DNA of 5,899 nucleotides. It comes from Chloroflexota bacterium. Lineage in GTDB: Bacteria; Chloroflexota; Limnocylindria; QHBO01. Within the stretch, counting starts at the first letter, position 1. Every line of letters begins with the position of its first letter. A program made the position numbers and the translations under genes. This document shows, one piece after another, positions 1 through 5,700 of the stretch. Location of the stretch: assembly GCA_031177555.1 (NCBI GenBank), contig JAPSGM010000125.1, forward strand, positions 1-5,899, written 5' to 3'. A model generated the notes under the pieces. The model was not told the DNA's origin. It searched no databases and was given only the letters and a program-made list of their open reading frames with translations.

Positions 1-1
1 C

Positions 2-172
2 TGGCGCGGCCCGTGCCCACCCTCCGGAGAGCACCGCTACGTCTTCACCCTGTACGCCCTCTCCGCGCCGATGGAACTGGGGCGCGGCGCCACCGCGGAC
101 CGCGTGCAGGCATCGGCCCAGGACACCACTCTGGCCACCGGCGAGCTGACCGGGGTCTACGCGCGCAGCTGA
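2..172 (+). CDS. YbhB/YbcL family PEBP (Raf kinase inhibitor-like) protein, C-terminal end
   Basis: Only the last 56 residues and the TGA stop are inside the window; the reading frame is open from base 2, so the 5' end is missing. The visible start reads W-R-G-P-C-P-P-S-G-E-H-R-Y-V-F-T-L-Y-A-L. This matches the conserved GPxPPxGxHRYxFxLYAL block of the phosphatidylethanolamine-binding protein family, which lines the anion/ligand pocket. The tail, ending in GELTGVYARS, matches the usual end of bacterial YbhB-like proteins (commonly about 150-180 residues), so the C-terminus looks intact. The bacterial members are small soluble proteins, cytosolic or exported. Their biochemical role is poorly defined, and ligand binding rather than catalysis is usually assumed. 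The gene converges on the SnoaL-like gene with a 39-base gap. Whether a signal peptide was present cannot be seen. The family call is firm; function is open. Confidence 0.88.
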   Translation, partial: WRGPCPPSGEHRYVFTLYALSAPMELGRGATADRVQASAQDTTLATGELTGVYARS

Positions 173-188
173 GCCGCCCGGCGGTGGC
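173..188. terminator. Weak hairpin in the PEBP/SnoaL convergent gap
   Basis: Directly after the PEBP stop codon, GCCGCC (173-178) can pair with GGTGGC (183-188), with one G-T wobble and the loop CGGC. It lies in the 39-base gap between two convergent genes, where a shared terminator is expected. No T-run follows on either strand, so it is not a classical intrinsic terminator, and such short stems are common by chance at this GC content. Confidence 0.2.
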
Positions 189-211
189 CTGCCGCGAGCG
201 CCCGTGGTCGG

Positions 212-598
212 TCAGGACTGGCCGAAGAACTCCAGGATGCGGGCGGTGTCGTCCGAGAAGGCCCATCGGGCGGTGATCTTGCCCTCCTTCATGTGGTAGA
301 TCTCGGCCGTCCGATAGTGGAGCGTGCGTCCGTCCCTGGTGGCGGTCACGTTGAGCAGCTGCACGACGTGCTCGTCGTTGCCGACCACATCGTGGGTGCT
401 GCCGGTGATCTCGAAGCGGCCCAGCGTCTCCTGCATGCGGGCCACGAGTGCCGCCTTGCCGCGAGTCGGCTCGTCGCGGCCGATCTCGTGCCACTCGACG
501 TCATCGGCGAACCCCTCGCTGGCGACGGCATCGAAGTCGCCGGTCTCCATCATCCGCGCCCACTCGCGGACCTTCGTGACGTTCGGGTGCTCGTCCAT
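212..598 (-). CDS. SnoaL-like / NTF2-like family protein
   Basis: A complete 128-residue protein with the size and layout of a single SnoaL-like (NTF2 superfamily) alpha+beta cone domain. An N-terminal helix (VREWARMMETGDFDAVA, about 10-26) leads into the strand around ADDVEWHEIG (31-40). Next come the RGKAALVARM helix (46-55) and then the sheet-forming half with LLNVTATRDGRTLHYRTAEIYHMKEGKITARWAF (81-114). The Y-H-M-K-E-G-K-I motif is typical of this family, near the end of the domain. Members include ketosteroid isomerase-like enzymes, polyketide cyclases and many uncharacterised proteins; no specific substrate can be read from the sequence. The open frame extends to 838, but the ATG at 598-596 is chosen because it has a strong Shine-Dalgarno and fits the family N-terminus. 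The extra 80 residues would be arginine- and proline-rich and unlike the family. It is transcribed away from the histidine phosphatase gene. Confidence 0.85.
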   Translation of the reverse strand: MDEHPNVTKVREWARMMETGDFDAVASEGFADDVEWHEIGRDEPTRGKAALVARMQETLGRFEITGSTHDVVGNDEHVVQLLNVTATRDGRTLHYRTAEIYHMKEGKITARWAFSDDTARILEFFGQS

Positions 599-607
599 GC
601 CTGAATG

Positions 608-615
608 CTCCTCCT
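608..615 (-). promoter_or_regulatory. Shine-Dalgarno of the SnoaL-like gene
   Basis: On the minus strand this reads AGGAGGAG, nearly a perfect anti-16S match, with nine bases before the ATG at 598-596. It decides the start against the 80-codon longer open frame. It also contrasts with the phosphatase and lysA genes in this window, which have no such site. Confidence 0.8.
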
Positions 616-667
616 GACGTCGATGCGTAGGCGGCCAGCGTACGCCCGCGGCGCAATGAGGTCGGCC

Positions 668-691
668 TCGACCGATCGACCGATCGACCGC
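668..691. repeat. Three tandem 8-bp repeats (TCGACCGA)
   Basis: TCGACCGA occurs at 668-675 and 676-683, and a third copy with one change (TCGACCGC) at 684-691. The junctions create two CGATCG palindromes at 673-678 and 681-686. The array lies about 70-95 bases upstream of the SnoaL start, a plausible position for an operator. It could equally be a slippage product in GC-rich DNA. The repeats are seen directly; a regulatory role is inference. Confidence 0.6.
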
Positions 692-725
692 GGTCACGCC
701 ACGACATCGCCGAGCGAGAGCCGGG

Positions 726-860
726 CGTTTTCCTGGAGAGCATGGAATCACGAAGCAGGGCGCTAATTTCGGCCTGATGGGGCCGCGTTTTTGCGCTGAC
801 GAGCAAATCGGCGGCAACCAGGGACCCCTCAGGCCCACTTACATGCTCCAGGCGAAAACG
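726..860. repeat. Nested imperfect foldback (inverted repeat) of about 135 bp
   Basis: Three sets of arms nest in the same order on both sides. Outer: CGTTTT (726-731) with AAAACG (855-860), CCTGG (732-736) with CCAGG (848-852), and AGCATG (739-744) with CATGCT (842-847), broken only by two 2-base bulges. Middle: GGCCTGA (771-777) with TCAGGCC (829-835), then GGGG (779-782) with CCCC (825-828). Inner: CCGC (783-786) with GCGG (811-814), then TTTGC (790-794) with GCAAA (803-807), closing on an 8-base loop. That gives about 37 pairs. A 26-base segment (745-770) on the left and short segments on the right stay unpaired. It could be a structured RNA, a cruciform-forming regulatory site, or a decayed palindromic mobile repeat. 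The pairing is visible; what it does is unknown. Confidence 0.6.
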
Positions 861-896
861 GACGAGGCTCCGGGCCGGCGAGCATGCGCCCGTGGT

Positions 897-902
897 TAGA
901 CT
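897..902 (+). promoter_or_regulatory. Candidate -10 box (TAGACT) for the phosphatase, leaderless start
   Basis: TAGACT fits the TANNNT -10 pattern and ends six bases before the ATG at 909. A transcript starting the usual 6-8 bases after the hexamer would begin at or next to the start codon. No Shine-Dalgarno lies upstream of that ATG, which supports leaderless translation. No convincing -35 element is seen at normal spacing. Confidence 0.45.
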
Positions 903-908
903 GGCCGC

Positions 909-1514
909 ATGTCCCTCGGTCGCCTGGACGTCCTGCTCGTGCGCCACGCTGAGGCGATCGCGCCGGGCACGCCCGGCTGGGAGGAGCGCGACAACGACCG
1001 GCCGCTCACCGACGCCGGCCGGCGGACGGCCGAGGAGCTCGCCGACGAGCTGGAGCCGTACGTCATCACCGGTGTCTACTCGAGCCCCTACCGGCGCGCC
1101 ATCGAGACGGTGGAGCCCACCGCCCAGCGTCGCGGCCTGCGCGTGATCGTGCTCGAGGACCTGCGCGAGCGGCTGCTCACCGCCGCGCTGCGCGACGACT
1201 GGCGTGACCACCTGACCGCCTCCTGGGCCGATCCCGACTACGCCCTCGAGGGCACCGAGTCCGGTCGCCAGGCGCAACGGCGCGGCAGCGCGGTGCTGGA
1301 CCTGCTGCGCGTCCGGCACCCGGACGGCGGCCGACTGCTGCTGGGCAGCCACGGCAACCTGATCAGCCTCATCCTCCACGCGCTCGAGCCGGGCGTCGAC
1401 GCCGACTTCCACCTGGCCATGCCCATGCCGGCCATCTACCACCTGGAGCACGACGGCCGCGGCTGGCGGGTGATGGGCGGCCTGCACGAAGCCGTGGCCG
1501 CCCCGCGCAACTAG
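909..1514 (+). CDS. Histidine phosphatase family protein (SixA / phosphoglycerate mutase-like)
   Basis: A complete 201-residue soluble protein of the histidine phosphatase superfamily. The N-terminal strand ends in LLVRHAEA, with the phospho-accepting His13 after Arg12. SSPYRRAIET (58-67) supplies a second phosphate-binding Arg (Arg62). Glu87 in the DLRERL segment (84-89) is the likely proton donor. GSHGN (146-150) carries the second catalytic His148. The GTESGRQAQRR helix (115-125) is typical of the PGM-like branch. The core catalytic set is therefore present. The family spans SixA-type phosphohistidine phosphatases, small-molecule phosphatases and mutases, and the substrate cannot be named. 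SixA itself is about 160 residues, so this one is longer. The N-terminus begins only a few residues before the first core strand, as is usual, so ATG 909 is a good start. No signal peptide or membrane segment is seen. Its TAG stop abuts the lysA stop. Confidence 0.9.
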   Translation: MSLGRLDVLLVRHAEAIAPGTPGWEERDNDRPLTDAGRRTAEELADELEPYVITGVYSSPYRRAIETVEPTAQRRGLRVIVLEDLRERLLTAALRDDWRDHLTASWADPDYALEGTESGRQAQRRGSAVLDLLRVRHPDGGRLLLGSHGNLISLILHALEPGVDADFHLAMPMPAIYHLEHDGRGWRVMGGLHEAVAAPRN

Positions 1515-1527
1515 CTACGCGTCGCGG
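1503..1527. other. Small dyad spanning the abutting stop codons
   Basis: CCGCG (1503-1507) can pair with CGCGG (1523-1527); alternatively CGCG (1504-1507) can pair with CGCG (1518-1521). The tail-to-tail stop codons sit in the loop. No T-tract follows on either strand, so a terminator role is doubtful, but this is the only candidate between the two convergent genes. Confidence 0.25.
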
Positions 1528-2738
1528 CTCAGAAGGTCGTCCAGGGTCTCGCGGCGGCGCGACAGCCGCGCCTCCCCCGCCTCCAGCACGACCTCCGCCG
1601 GGCGCAGCCTCCCGTTGTAGACCGATGCCATCGCCGCGCCGTACGCCCCCGCCCGCCCGATGGCCAGCACGGCGCCCGGTCCGGCACCGGCCAGCTCCTC
1701 CGCGGTGAGGGAGCGCTCCAGGCATCGGACCAGGATGTCCCCGGCCTCGCAGATGGGACCGGCCAGGTGCACCTCGCCGCCGCCGTCGACCTCGAGCCGC
1801 GCGCCGGGCACAACGAGGCTGACCGGGTGGGTGGCGCCGTACAGCATCGGGCGGATGAGCTCGGTCATGCCGGCATCGGCCACCAGGTAAGCCAGGCCCT
1901 CGGCGGGGCGCGGCTGGACGCGGACGACGCGGGTGAGCAGCCAGCCGGCATCGGCCACCACGGAGCGGCCGGGCTCCAGGATGAGCCGGGCGGCGTCGGG
2001 CAGGTGGGACCGGACCGCATCGGCCAGGGCGTCGAGGGCGGCGTCATCGGCGACGAGCAGGCCGCCGCCGAGGTCGATTCGCGCGGGTGGCAGGCCCGCG
2101 GCCGAGGCGATGGCGGCGGCCTCGGCCAGGCGCTCGGCCAGCGCGGCGTACGGTTCCGCCGACTCCAGGGCCGACCCGACGTGGGCCCCCACGCTCTCCA
2201 GCCCGATGCCCGCCTCGCGCACCAGCCGCAGCGCCTGGGGCAGCTGCGCAAGCGGGATCCCGAACTTGGAGCCGCCCGCTCCGGTGGCGAGGTGGGGATG
2301 CGTCTCGGCATCGAGCGCAGGGTTCAGCCGCAGCCCGATGCGCGGCGCGTCGTGGCCCGCGGCGGTGCGGAGCAGGACGCCGAGCTCGTGCAGCGACTCG
2401 GCGTTGACCAGCGCCCCGGCCTCCAGGGCCAGGCGGATCTCCTCGTCCCGCTTCCCCACCCCGTTCATCACGAGGCGCTCCGGCGGGCAGCCGGCGCGGC
2501 GGGCCAGGGCCAGCTCCACCGCGGTCACGACCTCAACGCCTGCCCCCTCGGCCACGAGGCGGCGGAGGAGCTGCGGGTCGGGGTTGGCCTTCACGGCATA
2601 GGCGATCAGGGCGCCGGGAAAGGCATCGGCGTAGCCGTGGAGGCGGGCGGCGGCGGCGTCCAGGTCGGTGACGTAGAGGGGCGTGCCCCAGCGGGCCGCG
2701 GCATCGGCCAGGAGCGCGCCGGGATGGACGGGCGGCAT
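1515..2738 (-). CDS. lysA: Diaminopimelate decarboxylase
   Basis: This enzyme decarboxylates meso-diaminopimelate to L-lysine, the last step of the DAP pathway, in the cytosol with pyridoxal phosphate. The 407-residue length is normal for the family. The N-terminal alanine racemase-like barrel contains AYAVKANP with the PLP-binding Lys50, GSKFGI (156-161), a GAHVGS strand end with His186, DLGGGL (222-227, phosphate-binding loop) and EPGRS (255-259). The C-terminal beta domain shows VADAGMTELIRPMLYGATHP (286-305), GPICEAGD with Cys330, which acts across the dimer, and SVYNGRLRPAEV with Tyr374. All expected key residues are present. ATG 2738 gives a family-typical N-terminus (TPLYVTD at 19-25), and no other start is available. 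No Shine-Dalgarno precedes it. The gene lies 30 bases after the cyclase-ATPase stop in the same frame, and it converges on the phosphatase with no gap. No lysine riboswitch is visible upstream. Confidence 0.96.
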   Translation of the reverse strand: MPPVHPGALLADAAARWGTPLYVTDLDAAAARLHGYADAFPGALIAYAVKANPDPQLLRRLVAEGAGVEVVTAVELALARRAGCPPERLVMNGVGKRDEEIRLALEAGALVNAESLHELGVLLRTAAGHDAPRIGLRLNPALDAETHPHLATGAGGSKFGIPLAQLPQALRLVREAGIGLESVGAHVGSALESAEPYAALAERLAEAAAIASAAGLPPARIDLGGGLLVADDAALDALADAVRSHLPDAARLILEPGRSVVADAGWLLTRVVRVQPRPAEGLAYLVADAGMTELIRPMLYGATHPVSLVVPGARLEVDGGGEVHLAGPICEAGDILVRCLERSLTAEELAGAGPGAVLAIGRAGAYGAAMASVYNGRLRPAEVVLEAGEARLSRRRETLDDLLSRDA

Positions 2739-2746
2739 TGCCGAGG

Positions 2747-2752
2747 AGGATA
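2747..2752 (-). promoter_or_regulatory. Candidate -10 box (TATCCT) for lysA, leaderless start
   Basis: On the minus strand the 30-base gap contains TATCCT, a TANNNT match ending eight bases before the lysA ATG. As with the phosphatase gene, there is no Shine-Dalgarno; the AGGAGG visible here is on the other strand. The placement fits a transcript starting at or near the ATG. No clear -35 is seen. Co-transcription from the upstream gene is the alternative. Confidence 0.4.
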
Positions 2753-2768
2753 CCGACGGGCGGAAGGC

Positions 2769-5700
2769 CTACCCCTTGGCCAGCGTCCTGGCGGCGTCGC
2801 GAATCGGCTCTGCGGCGCCGCGGCTGTCGGCCCGCAGCGGGACGAAGGCGCCGCGGAAGGTCTGCACCAGCGACGTCGCCCCACGCTCCGCGAAGAAGGC
2901 CTCGGCCGCGTGCGCCGCCTCGGAAGCATCCGCATGGCGATCGCCCGCCAGCGCGCCCCACAGCAGCGCCGCCAGGTGCGCGAAGAGCAGGTCGCCCCCA
3001 TCCAGCAAGGTCGAGCGCGCCTGGGACAGCAGGGCATCCGCGGCGCTGGGATCGCCTCGGCGCGCCGCCAGGGCGGCCCGCGGGACAAGGCCCAGGGCAT
3101 CGGTCCCAGGTCCCTGGAGCGGCGGATGGTCGAAGACCTCGATAGCCTCCTCCAGCACGTCGGTCAGACCGCCGGCGGCAGCGGCCAGGCTGGCGATGTA
3201 CCAGGCCTCCACCGTGAAGTTCGTATTGGCCGCCGACCGCCGGCCCTCCTCCACCGCGTCCGCCCAGCGACCTTCCATGAAGCGCAGCCAGGCGCGCGTC
3301 AGGTGGGGGGCGTTCTCCAGCTGGGAGGTCCGCAAGTGGGCGGTGATGCGGATGGCTTCCTCCACGGAGCGGTGCGCCGCATCGAGGTCGCCGCGGATCC
3401 CCTGCCGCAGGGCGCGACCGGCCTCGTAGCCGGAGCGGTAGAACGGCATCGGTGAATCGGTCTCCATCACCTCGTCCCGCTCCGAGGTCCACGCATCCCA
3501 CTCGCCGCGGCGCCAGGCGCTCTCCAGCAGGTTGAACAGGAACTGGTGGAGGAAGAGGCGGTGCCCGAGGCGGGCTGCCATGTCGTAACCCTCCCGTGCC
3601 AGCGCATCCGCCTCCTCCGCGTCAAAGTAGGTGAGCGGCCCGAACAGGTTGTTGCGAGCGCGGAGCGAGGCCGGAGCCAGGCCATATCGATCGGCGAGGT
3701 GAATCGCGCCGCGCAGCGTGGCCTCAGCCTCGACCGCGCGCCCGATCACGCCGAGCGACGTGCCCTTGGTGATGAGGGCCTCGACGACCGCCCAGACGGT
3801 GGCCCCGGGGATGGCAAGCGCTCGGTCGGCCGCCGCCACCGCCTGGTCGTGGCGATCGTCGAGCATGTGCACCCGTGCCAGTTCCGCGTACGTTGCACCG
3901 ACGTCAGCGACATCGCCAAGCGGCGCAGCCTCGTCGATGGCGGCCTGCAGCGCCTCGACGGCCTCGTTCTCGCGCTGGGACATGATGAAGTTCCGCCCGA
4001 GCCAGGTCGCGGCGCGCAGCGCACCGAGCGGATCGCCCACCTGGCGGTAGAGCTCCTGTGCCCGCTGCGCGTGTTCCACCCCCAGCGAAGGGTCGGCCGC
4101 CAGCTCTCCGGATCGAGCGATCCGCTCGTGGATGGCGGCCTGCGCCGCGGGGTCATTGGTCGCCGTCAGCGCCAACTCGAGGTAGGCGATCGCCTGGCGG
4201 TGCGAATGGAGGGCGATGGCACGATCGGCCGCGGCCTGGAGCGAGATCCGCGCCTGGGTCGCCAGCGCATCGGCCTCTTCGCCTGGGCGGGATGCCCTGA
4301 ACGCGTCGAGGTAGTGGTTGGCCAGCACGCCGGCCAGCTCCTCCTCGCCGAGCGCCTCGAAGTAACGGGCCGCCGCCAGGTGCCGCTCGCGGCGGTCCGG
4401 CCGGGCCAGGGACTGATAGGCGATCTCGCGCAGGAGCGCCTGGACGAAGCGGTACTGACCGCGCTCCGGCGATCGCGGGTCGGTGTCGACCTGCAGGAGC
4501 TGGCGCCGGGCGAGCCGCTCCAGGGCGCCGTCCAGCGCGGGATCGGGCAGCGCGGCCACCGCCGCCAGCGCCTCGCGCGGGAAGGACAGGCCAAGCACGG
4601 CCGCATCCTGCAGGAGCGCCCGATCCTCCGGCGGGTTGGCATCCAGCCGTGCGGCGATGAGCGCGTGGAGCGTCTCGGCGACGGCCAGCTGGGAGAGGTC
4701 ACCCGCCACGCGGTAACGGCCGTCCTCCTCGACCACGGCGCCGGTGTCGAGCAGCATGCGCACCGTCTCGACTGCGTACAGCGGGATCCCCTCGGCGCGC
4801 TCCACGATCCGCAGCAGCGCGGACTCCGGCAGGCCGGGCAGCAGGCCGCCCAGCAGCCGCTGCATGTCGGCGTCCTCGAGCCGGCCCAGGTTGATGCGGG
4901 TCATGCTGCGGACGGTGCTGCCCCAGTCCGGCCGGCGCTCCAGGAGTTCGGGGCGCGCCAGGGCCACCACGAAGATCGGGGAGGATCGGGCCCAGGCGAG
5001 CAGGTCCTCCACGAAGTCGAGCAGGCCCTCATCGGCCCAGTGAAGGTCGATGAAGACGAGGATGGTGGGCGCCACGTCGGCGATGCGCTCGAACAGCGTG
5101 CGCCAGGCGCTGAACAGCTCCTCGCGGCCCTCGGGCGGGAGCTCGGCCAGGCCCAGCAGGCCGGCCAGGCGTGGCTCCACGAACCGACGTTCGGCCGCGT
5201 CGGGGATGAATTCCTCCAGCATGGTGGTCAGCTTGGGACGTGCCTCGGCCGGGTCGTCGCCGTCCGCGATTCCGGCCCGGCGCCGCACCATCTCGGCCAG
5301 CGCCCAGTAGCTCACACCCTCGCCGTACGCCGGTGAGCGGCCCTCGTGCCAGTACGCGGCCTCGACCACGCCGTCGAGGTACTTCTCGAACTCCCAGGCC
5401 AGCCTGGACTTGCCGATGCCGGCCTGCCCGATGACCGTCACCAGCCTCGGCTTCCGCTCGCGCCCGGTTGCCTCGAAGGTGTCCTTGAGCTGCTGCAGCT
5501 CATCCTCGCGGCCGACGAAGGGCGGTTCGAGGGTCGATGCCCGTCCGCCGCCGCCACGCCGCGCCACCACGGCCACAGCCCGCCAGGCGGGGACGGGGGC
5601 GGCCTTCCCCTTCACCGGCTGGTCACCGGCGGGCTCGAAGCTCACCGCGTTGGATGCGGCGCGGAAGGTCGCCTCGCCGACCAGCACGGTTCCGGGCGGC

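Larger units (their letters stand above)
599..908. other. Divergent intergenic region between SnoaL-like and phosphatase genes
   Basis: This 310-base stretch separates two divergently transcribed genes and is the only long gap without a convincing gene. It is less GC-rich than its surroundings, especially around 726-860. It holds the SnoaL Shine-Dalgarno, three tandem 8-bp repeats (668-691), a long nested foldback (726-860) and a -10-like hexamer next to the phosphatase ATG. The hexamer TACGCT (642-637, minus strand) could be a -10 box for the SnoaL gene, but I see no matching -35. Minus-strand frames through the region can be read, but the products look non-biological. Confidence 0.7.

Noticed and set aside
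13..276. Plus-strand open frame of 87 codons at the left edge
   Set aside because: It is a shifted frame over the PEBP gene end, which is clearly coding in the frame starting at base 2, and the product is arginine-rich with no motif.
599..838. N-terminal extension of the SnoaL-like protein by 80 codons
   Set aside because: The extension is rich in Arg, Pro and Cys, unlike the family, and it overlaps the foldback and tandem repeats. The strong Shine-Dalgarno at 608-615 supports the shorter start.
501..1487. Minus-strand open frame of 328 codons
   Set aside because: It runs antisense to the histidine phosphatase gene, through the intergenic region and into the SnoaL gene in another frame; the product has no coherent domain.
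2739..2768. Lysine riboswitch or leader peptide upstream of lysA
   Set aside because: Only 30 bases separate lysA from the preceding gene, far too short for a lysine riboswitch, and no leader frame is present.
1767..3455. Plus-strand open frame of 562 codons
   Set aside because: It lies antisense to lysA and the cyclase-ATPase gene. Its product is rich in Gly, Arg, Gln and Ala with no recognisable domain, as expected for the reverse strand of GC-rich coding DNA.
3546..5336. Plus-strand open frame of 596 codons
   Set aside because: It is entirely antisense to the TPR and ATPase part of the large minus-strand gene. It shows low-complexity composition and no family motif.
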